In this document: positions 7,955 through 15,518 of the stretch, one piece after another
Layout of the letters: the number at the start of each line of letters is the position of its first letter
How positions within the stretch are numbered: the first letter of the stretch is position 1
From: Sulfurimonas sp.
Lineage (GTDB): Bacteria > Campylobacterota > Campylobacteria > Campylobacterales > Sulfurimonadaceae
Reading direction: 5' to 3'
Assembly (NCBI GenBank): GCA_028684815.1
Contig: JAQUFE010000012.1
Location: forward strand, 1 to 54,107
Length of the DNA: 54,107 bases
Notes under the pieces: generated by a model
What the model was told of the DNA's origin: nothing
The model's input: the letters and a program-made list of their open reading frames with translations, nothing else
Database searches by the model: none
Program-made: the position numbers and the translations under genes

Positions 7955-9166
7955 ATGAGCGTTACTATACTTCAAGCACTTGATCTCATCTACAAAAACA
8001 CAAAAACAAAAGCACTTAAAATCTTACCAATAGAGCAAGCTCTTGGCTTCATCCTAGCAGAAGATATTTACGCAACTCACAATCTTCCACCCTTTGATAA
8101 CTCGGCTATGGATGGTTATGCAGTAAAAGTTTTGGATGCAGGAAAATGTGTGAAAGTCAAACACACTATCTTCGCAGGTGATAACTCTAGTGAAGTTTTA
8201 GCATCAAACTACGCTATAAAAATCATGACAGGTGCTAGGATTCCAGAGGGTTGTGAGTCTATCGTTGCTCAAGAAGATACAAAAGATTGTGCAGAGGGAG
8301 TTATACTTCCACAAAATCTCTCAGAAGGCAGACACATCAGACTTTGCGGAGAAGATATCAAAAAAGGAAACCTTCTTTTACAAAAAGGACAGAAGCTTCA
8401 AGCCCACCAAATAACACTGCTAGCATCTCAAGGCATAAGCCATATAAAAGTACATAAAAAGCCACGTCTAGCACTATTTGCATCTGGAAATGAGCTTAAG
8501 ATGCACTTTGAGCAAGTAAAAGCCCATCAACTCTACAATACAAACACACCTACTCTCTTAGCTCGCGCACAAGAGTTAGGATGCGAGGTTGAGTTTATCG
8601 GCACAGCTGAGGACACACTAGATGACTTAAAAGAGCATATTAAAAGTGCCCTAAACTGTGATCTTGTCGTAACTTCAGGCGGAGTGAGCGTTGGAGATGC
8701 AGACTTTACAAGAGAGGCTTTTAGCTCCTTTGGGATGGAGACTTTTTTTGACAAGGTAGAGATAAAGCCAGGAAAGCCAACAGCTTTTGGTAAGATAAAC
8801 AACACGCTCATTCTAAACCTGCCAGGAAATCCGCTTGCATGTGCACTAAATTTTGAACTCTTTGGGCAAAGTATCATTTTAGCGCTAAGTGGTGCGAGTG
8901 AGAAATACGTAAAAGGCATAGACTCAAAGATGAAAAATGAGTACAGGCTCAAAAAAAGTTCTATCTCTTTAGTGCCAGGAATATTTGATGGAAGTAGTTT
9001 TGAGCCTTGCGAAAAATTTGCCCCAGGAATGGTCTCACCTCTTGGCATCTCAAACTCTTATATCATGATAGATGCAGGTGTTGACGTGCTACAAAAAGAT
9101 GAAAAAGTAAAAGTTGTACCCATTAGATTTAGCTTTACAACAGATAAGCAAGAGAGCCTTTTATAA
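7955..9166 (+). CDS. moeA: Molybdopterin molybdenumtransferase MoeA
   Basis: Inserts molybdate into adenylylated molybdopterin, the last common step of molybdenum cofactor synthesis. The 403-residue protein carries the MoeA signature PPFDNSAMDGYAV (about 47-59), the MTGARIPEG segment near 92, the TSGGVSVGDADF cofactor-binding loop (about 240-251), and KPGKPTAFG plus LPGNPLAC in the MoCF domain. The C-terminal domain IV is present. It is monocistronic, and the convergent thioesterase gene follows across two solo REP units. moaA is 2.3 kb away on the other strand. Confidence 0.96.
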   Translation: MSVTILQALDLIYKNTKTKALKILPIEQALGFILAEDIYATHNLPPFDNSAMDGYAVKVLDAGKCVKVKHTIFAGDNSSEVLASNYAIKIMTGARIPEGCESIVAQEDTKDCAEGVILPQNLSEGRHIRLCGEDIKKGNLLLQKGQKLQAHQITLLASQGISHIKVHKKPRLALFASGNELKMHFEQVKAHQLYNTNTPTLLARAQELGCEVEFIGTAEDTLDDLKEHIKSALNCDLVVTSGGVSVGDADFTREAFSSFGMETFFDKVEIKPGKPTAFGKINNTLILNLPGNPLACALNFELFGQSIILALSGASEKYVKGIDSKMKNEYRLKKSSISLVPGIFDGSSFEPCEKFAPGMVSPLGISNSYIMIDAGVDVLQKDEKVKVVPIRFSFTTDKQESLL

Positions 9167-9180
9167 CTTGCTCAAGCACC

Positions 9181-9294
9181 CTCGTTCCCACGCTCCTCGT
9201 GGGAACGCATATCACTCACCACTCACCTTAAAAGACTCTCGTTCCCATGCTCTGCGTGGGAATGCATATCGCTTACCACTCACTTTAAAAGCTT
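9181..9294 (+). repeat. Two tandem solo REP units of family A
   Basis: A 57-base unit is repeated twice (9181-9237 and 9238-9294). Each unit begins with a single family A arm (GTTCCCACGCTCCTCGTGGG in the first, GTTCCCATGCTCTGCGTGGG in the second) followed by a GCATATC tail and a conserved spacer. There is no inverted partner arm, so these are REP singlets rather than REPINs. They fill the space between the convergent ends of moeA and the thioesterase gene, where they could act as a bidirectional 3' hairpin. Confidence 0.8.
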
Positions 9295-9691
9295 AAATAA
9301 TATTAATCCCTTTTCTATATACAGTGCCTATAAAAGTTGCAACTGTATTGTCTTTTTCATCGCTTATACATACCTCATAGGTTGCTATTTTTTTACCATC
9401 ACTTAGCTCTCTCGCTTTAGCAAAGAGTTTACCACCAGATTTTGCTTTTTGAAAAATTATATTTGCGCTAATACCTAAAGAGAGATTATTTTTAGAGTTT
9501 GAAGCGATAGCGAAAGCAAAATCAGCCAACGAAAATAAAAAACCACCATGAACGACATCTGCCCCGTTGAGATGCTCTTCTTTTATAGTAGTGCTTACCG
9601 TTGAACTTCCTTCTTCTATACTCTCTATATGAAAACCTAAAAGCTTTGCAAATCTATCTTGTTTTGCAAAAAATTCTTTTATTTCTTCCAT
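9293..9691 (-). CDS. Hotdog-fold thioesterase, PaaI-like
   Basis: A 132-residue single hotdog domain. The signature NGADVVHGGFLFSLADFAFAIASNS (about residues 42-66, with the HGG turn and the catalytic-region Asp) is typical of PaaI/YdiI-like acyl-CoA thioesterases. The natural substrate cannot be read from the sequence. The gene is isolated, with REP-like repeats on both sides. Confidence 0.85.
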   Translation of the reverse strand: MEEIKEFFAKQDRFAKLLGFHIESIEEGSSTVSTTIKEEHLNGADVVHGGFLFSLADFAFAIASNSKNNLSLGISANIIFQKAKSGGKLFAKARELSDGKKIATYEVCISDEKDNTVATFIGTVYRKGINII

Positions 9692-9714
9692 TTTAGTCCT
9701 TTGTGTAGTAGTTT

Positions 9715-9802
9715 CTCGTTCCTATGCTCCGCGTGGAAATGCATATATGTCTGAGTTGTAGTATATATATAGACTCCCACGCAGAGCGTGGGAGTCAGAG
9801 AG
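9715..9802 (+). repeat. Family A element A4
   Basis: A double-hairpin element in the 282-base gap upstream of the thioesterase gene. The first arm is decayed (CCTATGC / GCGTGGAAA) while the second arm is a perfect TCCCACGC-AGA-GCGTGGGA. The linker carries the standard GAGTTGTAGTATATATATAG core. Confidence 0.85.
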
Positions 9803-9812
9803 TTCTATTCCC

Positions 9813-9899
9813 CTCGCTCCCAAGTTTCACTTGGGAGTGTATATATCAATAACAATAGAAACTAAAATATGAATTCCCAAGTGAAACTTGGGAACTAGA
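9813..9899 (-). repeat. Family A element A5 with replaced stems
   Basis: Same outer layout as family A (CTCCCA...TGGGAG, AT-rich linker, TTCCCA...TGGGAACTAG), but the inner stem of both arms is different. Arm one (9816-9838) contains CCCAAGTTTCACTTGGG and arm two (9873-9895) contains CCCAAGTGAAACTTGGG. The change is coordinated, so each arm is still a hairpin and the arms are still reverse complements of one another. It sits between A4 and a solo REP (A6). Confidence 0.85.
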
Positions 9900-9905
9900 A
9901 AAACT

Positions 9906-9940
9906 CTCGTTCCCACGCTCCAGCGTGGGAATGCATATAT
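9906..9940 (+). repeat. Solo REP unit A6
   Basis: A single family A arm, TCCCACGCTCCAGCGTGGGA, with the GCATATAT tail and no inverted partner before the queD stop at 9974. It is the third element in this gap and resembles the tandem solo units at 9181-9294. Confidence 0.75.
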
Positions 9941-9973
9941 ACACATCACCCCAAACCAAAAAAGACAACTCCA

Positions 9974-10555
9974 TTAAACCGTTGTTGGATTTGTAAAGCT
10001 TTCTCCCCTTTTTACTCTCTCCCACAGCTCTCTATCACTAAAACCATCTAGCACAGCCTGAGAAAAAACAATACTATCAAGCTCGATAACACCCATCTCT
10101 TTTGAGTAAGCATCATTACTAAAAGCTTGTGCATAACCGGTTGCTGTCTCATGAACTATAACACTATGGAGTTTTACTTCTTTTTCGCCATTTACACTGT
10201 TTGTAAGTTGTAAGAGTCTATCTATCATCACAAAAAATACACGACTAAACTGCTCACACGAAGGAGAAATTGGAAGCTCTATCCATCTCTGTGAGTGCTT
10301 TTTCATATCTTTTATATACTCTGCCTCATCCTTATTCCAGATGCTAACTCCATGATCAAAAGCATCTATTAACTCTTTCATATTTTGCTTCATTAGTCCA
10401 AAGTCATAAACCATCTGACCACTGTCCAAAAAGTTGGATTCAAAAAGAAGCTCCACTTTGTAAGAGTGTCCATGCAGAGAACTTCTACATTTCAGAGTTG
10501 AGCATCCCCTAACTATATGAGCATTTTCAAACTTAAACATTTTTCTTATTATCAT
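9974..10555 (-). CDS. queD: 6-carboxy-5,6,7,8-tetrahydropterin synthase (QueD-like)
   Basis: Converts dihydroneopterin triphosphate to 6-carboxytetrahydropterin in queuosine synthesis. The 193-residue protein has the QueD/PTPS zinc site: FENAH at about 8-12 and SLHGHSYKVELLFE at about 26-39, with a Cys just before it (TLKC). HETATGYA near 153 corresponds to the family's catalytic Glu region. It is longer than E. coli QueD (about 120 residues), mainly through a middle insertion and C-terminal extension. Only three bases separate it from queE, so the pair forms a queuosine operon. Confidence 0.9.
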   Translation of the reverse strand: MIIRKMFKFENAHIVRGCSTLKCRSSLHGHSYKVELLFESNFLDSGQMVYDFGLMKQNMKELIDAFDHGVSIWNKDEAEYIKDMKKHSQRWIELPISPSCEQFSRVFFVMIDRLLQLTNSVNGEKEVKLHSVIVHETATGYAQAFSNDAYSKEMGVIELDSIVFSQAVLDGFSDRELWERVKRGESFTNPTTV

Positions 10556-10558
10556 AGC

Positions 10559-11320
10559 TTAGACTCCTTTGTTTGCATCCCAGATTCTTATGTGAAGTCT
10601 ATCTGAGAAGTTATATCCCTTAGCTTTACAAAACTCCACTAACATTGGAGTATTTGCTTCTACGGTTTTTTTATCTCCGCCTAGTGGCATACAAAATACA
10701 TCACAACTCGGTGCGTATGAAGTTATATCAAATATCTCTTCTTCTAAGCCTAAATCTATAGACTCAGCATCTACACTAAACTTAAAGTAAGCATCTTTTG
10801 CATTTATGGCTATAGAGTTTATAACATCGCCTCTTACTCTTTTTTTATATGTTTCATTTGAGTTTGAAAGCTTAACGGAGAGGGCAAAAATACACTCTCT
10901 ATAAATCTCAAATTTTTCAAAATTAACTGCTATAGTCGCATTTGTCTCAAAGCAAATTCTATGACCTCTTGCGTGTAATTCTTCTAAAAACTCAACAAAA
11001 GTCTCATCATTTGCATACAAAAGAGGCTCACCACCAGTCAGTACTATATCTACGCTTTTTTGTGGAAGTTCATAGAGTTCTAAGACATTTAAAAGCTCTT
11101 TAGCCTTTGTTATCTTGCTCCACATATGTGAGAAGTGCTCTTTATTTACCGCGTAGACAGTATCGCAGCCAACGACTTCTACGCCATCAGGAGCTATTTC
11201 ACTACAAGCGAAACCTTCGCACTTTAAATTACAAGCGCCAAAGCGAAAAAAAAGCGATGGTGTCCCAATGTAGCGCCCCTCACCTTGGATGCTGTAAAAA
11301 TGCTCAACTAGGTATATCAT
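10559..11320 (-). CDS. queE: 7-carboxy-7-deazaguanine synthase (radical SAM, QueE)
   Basis: Radical SAM enzyme that rearranges 6-carboxytetrahydropterin to 7-carboxy-7-deazaguanine. The N-terminus reads YSIQGEGRYIGTPSLFFRFGACNLKC, typical of QueE. The cluster loop is unusual: Cys32 and Cys36 are followed by an extra Cys41, and the expected third ligand, in the GCDT context, comes at Cys54. That gives C-x3-C-x17-C instead of the normal C-x3-C-x2-C. LTGGEPLLY (near 94-102) is the SAM-binding GGEP motif. The 253-residue length is near the family norm. It is transcribed just ahead of queD. Confidence 0.9.
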   Translation of the reverse strand: MIYLVEHFYSIQGEGRYIGTPSLFFRFGACNLKCEGFACSEIAPDGVEVVGCDTVYAVNKEHFSHMWSKITKAKELLNVLELYELPQKSVDIVLTGGEPLLYANDETFVEFLEELHARGHRICFETNATIAVNFEKFEIYRECIFALSVKLSNSNETYKKRVRGDVINSIAINAKDAYFKFSVDAESIDLGLEEEIFDITSYAPSCDVFCMPLGGDKKTVEANTPMLVEFCKAKGYNFSDRLHIRIWDANKGV

Positions 11321-11356
11321 CTATTTCCAATTTTTATTTTCTTCTCTGGCTTTTTC

Positions 11357-11443
11357 TCTCTGGCTCCCACGCTCTGCGTGGGAGTCTATATATATACTAC
11401 AACTCAGATATATATGCATTCCCACGCAGAGCGTGGGAACGAG
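11357..11443 (-). repeat. Family A element A7
   Basis: A well-preserved double hairpin in the 140-base gap between queE and moaA. Both arms are intact (TCCCACGC-TCT-GCGTGGGA and TCCCACGC-AGA-GCGTGGGA), with the linker TATATATACTACAACTCAGA. Orientation is opposite to A1. Both flanking genes are on the minus strand, so the element lies in the space between the moaA stop and the queE start. Confidence 0.88.
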
Positions 11444-11460
11444 GGATTCAACTCCCTTAT

Positions 11461-12426
11461 TTACCCACCAGTCTCATAAAAAGCTCTTGAAGAGATTTCG
11501 CCCTCTTCTCCACCCCAGCGATTTTTCTCTGGCTTTGTTCTTACAACTTCTCTTAAAACTTCAGCAGCTGCTTTTATATCTCCAGCTTTTATAGCTTTTG
11601 ATATACTCATAGCCTCATCAAAATAGAGACATGGGATAAGGTTTCCCTCTGCTGTTAGTCTGATGCGGTTGCACTGCTTACAGAAGTCATCTCCATAAGG
11701 CTCTATGATGCCAAACCTATAACCATCACTCATGGTATAGTAATGAGAAGGAGATGAGCCATCGAAGCCATCATCACTAAATTCATATTTAGTTCTTAGT
11801 ATTTCTAAAAGTTCGGCAGATTTTAGTCCCTCTATCTCTTTAGATGCAAAAGCATTTTGCATATACTCTATAAATCTAACGCTGATATTTCTCTCTTTAC
11901 AATACTCTAGTACATCTACAATCTCATCAGCATTAAGACTCTTCATAGGTACCATGTTAGCTTTTACTTTAAGTCCAACTCTAAGCGCTTCATCAATTCC
12001 CTCAAGTACATTTTTGAGTACATCTTTTTGAGCTATCTTCTGCGCGATTTCTGGCTTTAGTGTGTCGATGCTAACATTTATGCGCTTAAGTCCTGCATCT
12101 TTTAACCTCTGAGCTGTTCCTTTTAAAAGGTAAGCATTTGTGGTCATTGCTAAGTCTATAGTAGGCTCATAATCATAGATCATCTTTATAAACTTATCTA
12201 AGTCTTCTCGCAAGAGCGGTTCTCCACCTGTTATGCGAATCTTTTTAACACCCTCATCTATTGCTATCTTCATAAACAAAAACAGCTCTTCAAAGCTAAG
12301 TAAATTCTCTTTTGGCACCCACGAAAAAGGCTTCTCTGGCATACAGTATTGGCATCTAAAGTTACATCTCTCTGTTACAGAGACTCTTAAGTAGTCAACG
12401 ACTCTATCATAAGTGTCTATTAGCAT
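11461..12426 (-). CDS. moaA: GTP 3',8-cyclase MoaA
   Basis: Radical SAM enzyme for the first step of molybdenum cofactor synthesis. The 321-residue protein has the N-terminal [4Fe-4S] motif C21-x3-C25-x2-C28 ([12 protein letters not shown]) and the GGEPLLR SAM motif near 68. The C-terminal second cluster is present ([14 protein letters not shown] then PC). It ends in the conserved Gly-Gly needed for activity. It abuts the lipoprotein gene (one base between stop and start). moeA nearby supplies a later step. Confidence 0.96.
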   Translation of the reverse strand: MLIDTYDRVVDYLRVSVTERCNFRCQYCMPEKPFSWVPKENLLSFEELFLFMKIAIDEGVKKIRITGGEPLLREDLDKFIKMIYDYEPTIDLAMTTNAYLLKGTAQRLKDAGLKRINVSIDTLKPEIAQKIAQKDVLKNVLEGIDEALRVGLKVKANMVPMKSLNADEIVDVLEYCKERNISVRFIEYMQNAFASKEIEGLKSAELLEILRTKYEFSDDGFDGSSPSHYYTMSDGYRFGIIEPYGDDFCKQCNRIRLTAEGNLIPCLYFDEAMSISKAIKAGDIKAAAEVLREVVRTKPEKNRWGGEEGEISSRAFYETGG

Positions 12427-12427
12427 C

Positions 12428-13117
12428 TTATTTCTTATTTAGTATATTTGTTTTTAGCGATTTAAACTCTTGCTCGTCTATAATGCCTTTTTCTTTTAGT
12501 TCATACGCTTTTAGGATTTCATCTGTTTTTGACATCGGCGCTACTTGTATAGGCGTTTGTTGAACTACAGGAGCTTGAGAATTTACTGGAACTATGACTG
12601 GTACTACAGCTGTTTTTACCTCCATAGATTCATCGCTTGTTTTAGGATTTACAAACTCTGTTATTATGTTTTCTATTGATTCTTCGTATGAACCTGCTAG
12701 TCCAGTTAACGCTATCTCAGCTTTTGCTTCAGAATTTTTCATCTTTACAAAATCAAAGGCTCTTCCATCGTGGGAGTCTATTATCTTTAAGTAGTATGTT
12801 TGCCCCTCTTTTAAGTCAAGATCAAGCACCACCTCTTGTATCTGATTTTTTGTAGCTGATAGCGTCATAGCCTCTGGCTTTAGATTTAGGACCATATATT
12901 CGCCATCTTTTATTCTTTGCATAATCGGCTTGTTGTTGATACGAAGTGAATACTCTCCACGAGATGTACTATCATCCGTACTTAGATTCATTTTTGCGTA
13001 CACGTAAACCAGAGCAGCGTTTTGAAGTGGTTCTTGAAGTTTAAATGCTGTTTTATTTCCACATGCACTAAAGAGTAGCAGAGTAGCAGTTAGTAGGAGT
13101 GTTTTTACTATGTTCAT
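12428..13117 (-). CDS. Lipoprotein with DUF2846-like domain and C-terminal SHOCT motif
   Basis: A 229-residue protein with a lipoprotein signal peptide: a hydrophobic stretch and the lipobox LFSAC, so the lipidated residue is Cys19. Residues about 30-135 (ALVYVYAK...[25 protein letters not shown]) resemble the DUF2846 family of small beta-rich lipoproteins. A Pro/Val/Gln-rich linker follows, and the last 30 residues ([22 protein letters not shown]) match the SHOCT motif, often found at protein ends and linked to oligomer formation. Role unknown. It sits one base upstream of moaA and is probably co-transcribed with it. Confidence 0.8.
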   Translation of the reverse strand: MNIVKTLLLTATLLLFSACGNKTAFKLQEPLQNAALVYVYAKMNLSTDDSTSRGEYSLRINNKPIMQRIKDGEYMVLNLKPEAMTLSATKNQIQEVVLDLDLKEGQTYYLKIIDSHDGRAFDFVKMKNSEAKAEIALTGLAGSYEESIENIITEFVNPKTSDESMEVKTAVVPVIVPVNSQAPVVQQTPIQVAPMSKTDEILKAYELKEKGIIDEQEFKSLKTNILNKK

Positions 13118-13189
13118 TTGATTTCTCTCTTAGTTTAAAGTCAAGAGATTATATCATAAAGTTTTTGATTGGAGATTGATTTTGAAGAA

Positions 13190-13214
13190 TTCCTACGCTT
13201 TAAAAGCGTAGGAA
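13190..13214 (-). terminator. Hairpin after the porin gene
   Basis: An 11-pair perfect stem (TTCCTACGCTT with AAGCGTAGGAA, three-base loop) 33 bases after the porin stop. The T tract after it on the minus strand is weak (AATTCTTC), so it is either a poor intrinsic terminator or a 3' stabilising hairpin. Its CCTACGC/GCGTAGG core resembles a family A arm. Confidence 0.5.
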
Positions 13215-13247
13215 AGTTTCACAAGTAGATTTTAAGCTAAGAGCTTA

Positions 13248-14543
13248 TTAGAAATTGTAACGAGCCCAAACACGAAGTCTGTGATCATCTTCAGCACCAC
13301 CCATATTACTAGGTCCATACATATCTGCCTTATCTACATTTCTATAGATGTATGCAGCAAAGTACTGAACACCAGCAGCTTTGATTGAATAAATTAGGTC
13401 AAGTTCATTATAATCTTTTTTATAACCCATTAGGTTAGACTTGCCAGATTTAGTCATAGCACCTTGTAGCGTTACTGTACCATAGTCACCAGTGTTGTAA
13501 GCAGCTTTAAGCATGAAAGTATCTGAATCTAGAGAAATCGCATCTTGGTTATATATCATTTGAGTATATAGTGGAGATTTGATACCTGTACCAAAGTTCT
13601 TGATAGCTACGTTAGCTTTGTTATTGCTTCCATCTACTGATGTAAATGCAGCACATAGAGTAAGAGCTTCTATTGGAGCCATACCAACTCTAACACCGTA
13701 TGCAGTAGTATCAGCTAAAAGTGAACTATCAGTCATAATTGTTCCACCTTGAACACCAAACTTAAGTCCCATTGGTAGGTCTTTTCCAGCAACATCTATA
13801 TCACCCCATAGAGCGTCAGCACCTTCAAGTGCTACAGGAACAACTGTATTTTGTATTTTTGCAACTCTGTAATATGTAGCAGTAACAGTAGTCATTGGAA
13901 TAGATTTGTTTTGAACAGTAGCCATATAAGCTGTGCCATCAACTGTTGTTACACCAGGAACGTTAGCTTTTGGAGTTAAATCACTAGTAGTACTTAAGTC
14001 CATACCCGTTCCGCCTGAAACATAAGCACCAACTAGAGTAGTATCTGGAATATCAGTATTTACAACTAAAACTGCATCAAAAGTGTTTTTGAATACATTC
14101 CAACCCTCTGAGTATGCAAAAGGTGATAGTGATTTTGGAAGTTCTTGACGACCAATCTTCACTGTAGTGTTACCTATTTTTTTAGCTATGAAGATTTGAG
14201 TTAAAGCAATTTGACTAGTTGTATCATTTCTAAGACTTAAGCCTCCATCTTGCTTAACACCAGTAACAAGATTTTTCTCTAAACCAGCTGTACCTAAGTA
14301 AGAAAGTTGTGAACCAAAAGTGAAGTTGTTTTTAAGATCAGCATCTAAGTTTAGTTGAAGACCAACGTTAGCAGAAGATGTATCTTTATGGAACATATCC
14401 TCTGAACCTTTAGCATCATCATCATGAGTTTCATAATAAATAACTGCTTGACCAGTTGTTACGATATCTATACCTTTGTCTGCTGCCATTGCAGTTGTTG
14501 CGATTAGCGACGCTGCCGCTAAAGAAACCATTGTTTTTTTCAT
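13248..14543 (-). CDS. Outer membrane porin
   Basis: A 431-residue outer membrane beta-barrel protein. The start at 14543 is chosen because AGGAG lies just upstream and the protein then opens with a standard signal peptide (MKKTMVSLAAAS...TAMA); an upstream in-frame codon lacks both. The mature part has alternating strands, a KIGRQELPKSLSPFAYSEGW segment typical of epsilonproteobacterial OprD-like porins, and ends in WARYNF with a terminal Phe, the BamA recognition pattern. It stands alone with its own leader and terminator hairpins, consistent with a highly expressed major porin. Substrate is unknown. Confidence 0.88.
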   Translation of the reverse strand: MKKTMVSLAAASLIATTAMAADKGIDIVTTGQAVIYYETHDDDAKGSEDMFHKDTSSANVGLQLNLDADLKNNFTFGSQLSYLGTAGLEKNLVTGVKQDGGLSLRNDTTSQIALTQIFIAKKIGNTTVKIGRQELPKSLSPFAYSEGWNVFKNTFDAVLVVNTDIPDTTLVGAYVSGGTGMDLSTTSDLTPKANVPGVTTVDGTAYMATVQNKSIPMTTVTATYYRVAKIQNTVVPVALEGADALWGDIDVAGKDLPMGLKFGVQGGTIMTDSSLLADTTAYGVRVGMAPIEALTLCAAFTSVDGSNNKANVAIKNFGTGIKSPLYTQMIYNQDAISLDSDTFMLKAAYNTGDYGTVTLQGAMTKSGKSNLMGYKKDYNELDLIYSIKAAGVQYFAAYIYRNVDKADMYGPSNMGGAEDDHRLRVWARYNF

Positions 14544-14583
14544 TCTAATTCTCCTGTTTTTTTTAAAAGTTACCACATTTTAG

Positions 14584-14626
14584 AAGTGATAGCAGAGTAA
14601 CAGCAAGTGTTATTCCACTATCACTT
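14584..14626 (-). promoter_or_regulatory. Stem-loop in the porin 5' leader
   Basis: AAGTGATAG (14584-14592) pairs perfectly with CTATCACTT (14618-14626). Inside there is a further AACA/TGTT pairing. It lies 41-83 bases before the porin start and after the candidate promoter, so it would be in the messenger leader. Such hairpins often protect porin messages or are targets of small RNAs; neither is shown here. Confidence 0.6.
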
Positions 14627-14655
14627 CCCTTTTGTGATACATTTTGAGACTACAT

Positions 14656-14661
14656 ATTGTA
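14656..14661 (-). promoter_or_regulatory. Candidate -10 box of the porin gene
   Basis: On the minus strand TACAAT follows an AT-rich tract (TTTAAACTTAATTTAAAAA). It would give a leader of about 105 bases that includes the perfect stem-loop at 14584-14626. Confidence 0.45.
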
Positions 14662-14788
14662 CATGGGTAATTTTTAAATTAAGTTTAAATCATAGGTTTT
14701 ATTAGTTATTAGTTTACTTTCTGGTATAAACAGCCGTTTATTGGCACTTTTAACTAATTTATTTGTTTAATCTTTCATCTTTTTTTGC

Positions 14789-14794
14789 TATAAT
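14789..14794 (+). promoter_or_regulatory. Consensus -10 box almost touching the RDD start codon
   Basis: A perfect TATAAT preceded by GC, eight bases before the ATG at 14802. If it is used, transcription would begin at or next to the start codon, giving a leaderless message. No ribosome site is visible before this ATG. Confidence 0.45.
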
Positions 14795-14801
14795 TCACTT
14801 T

Positions 14802-15260
14802 ATGAGATTCAGAAACTTAAAAAAAACCCAAAATAAAACATTACAAAAGCCTAAGTATATCTATGCTAAGTATACAAGCAGAATAAAAGCATTTATAACA
14901 GATATGTTTATGATATATGCTCCCATACTATATGTAACTGCTTACATTATAATGGATGGCAAAGATGACTTTCAGGCATCTCAACTAGCTCCATTTTTAA
15001 GCACAGCTATATATGGACTTATTTATGCGTTACTTCTTAGTAAGTTTGGGCAAACTCCTGGGAAAAAAGCTTATGAGCTTAAAGTTGTAGATAGTAAAAA
15101 TGGGGAGTATGTAGGATTTTTCAGAGCCCTTGTCAGATTTGTTGCTTTTTTATTTACAGCAGCAACACTTCTAGGACTTCTTCTACCACTCTACAGAAAA
15201 GACAAAAAAGCCCTGCACGATATTTTAGCCAACACTCTTGTTGTTATAGAGAAAAAGTAA
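14802..15260 (+). CDS. RDD-family integral membrane protein
   Basis: A 152-residue membrane protein. RDD features are visible: KYTSRIKAFITDMFMIYAP (with the Arg and Asp of the family), a second helix pair with KFGQTPGKKAYELKVVD, and RALVRFVAFLF near the C-terminus before a last helix and DKKALHDILANTLVV, where the LHD is typical. Transport or lipid-related roles are suggested for relatives, but none is proven here. The start at 14802 is preferred over an upstream in-frame codon because a TATAAT box lies inside the longer version. It appears monocistronic. Confidence 0.82.
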   Translation: MRFRNLKKTQNKTLQKPKYIYAKYTSRIKAFITDMFMIYAPILYVTAYIIMDGKDDFQASQLAPFLSTAIYGLIYALLLSKFGQTPGKKAYELKVVDSKNGEYVGFFRALVRFVAFLFTAATLLGLLLPLYRKDKKALHDILANTLVVIEKK

Positions 15261-15330
15261 CGCACCACTTCCAAAATCCATGCGAACTTCAAAACCGTAC
15301 AGTACGAAGCTCATCGTGGAGTATGCCATT

Positions 15331-15419
15331 TCTGACTCCCATGCTCTGCGTGGGAGTCTATATGTGTACTACAGCTTAGATATATATATGAATTCCCACG
15401 CCAGAGCGTGGGAACTAGT
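15331..15419 (-). repeat. Family A element A8
   Basis: Opposite orientation to A1, in the gap between the RDD gene and the small cytochrome gene. Arm one is TCCCATGC-TCT-GCGTGGGA (one T-G pair) and arm two has an extra C in the loop (CCCACGCCAGAGCGTGGG). The linker is TATATGTGTACTACAGCTTA. Confidence 0.86.
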
Positions 15420-15452
15420 GAGGTATGAAAGCGAGAGCTTCTAAAGCTAAAG

Positions 15453-15480
15453 AACAATTTATATTTAACTATAAATTGTT
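15453..15480. promoter_or_regulatory. Perfect 11-base inverted repeat, candidate operator
   Basis: AACAATTTATA and TATAAATTGTT are perfect inverted copies separated by six bases. They end four bases before a TACAAT -10 box (15485-15490) of the cytochrome gene, so they cover the -35 region. The spacing fits a dimeric repressor or activator site. It does not match the FNR/CRP or Fur consensus that I know. Confidence 0.55.
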
Positions 15481-15484
15481 ATGC

Positions 15485-15490
15485 TACAAT
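15485..15490 (+). promoter_or_regulatory. Candidate -10 box of the cytochrome gene
   Basis: TACAAT in the context GCTACAATAAAAC, 29 bases before the ATG at 15519, with AAGGAG as ribosome site. The inverted repeat immediately upstream occupies the -35 area. Confidence 0.5.
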
Positions 15491-15518
15491 AAAACACAAA
15501 AAAATAAGGAGTTCTGCT

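Noticed and set aside
9114-9296. Plus-strand frame with repeated SHAPRGNAY-type peptide
   Set aside because: It overlaps the end of moeA in another frame and the repeats are the tandem solo REP units.
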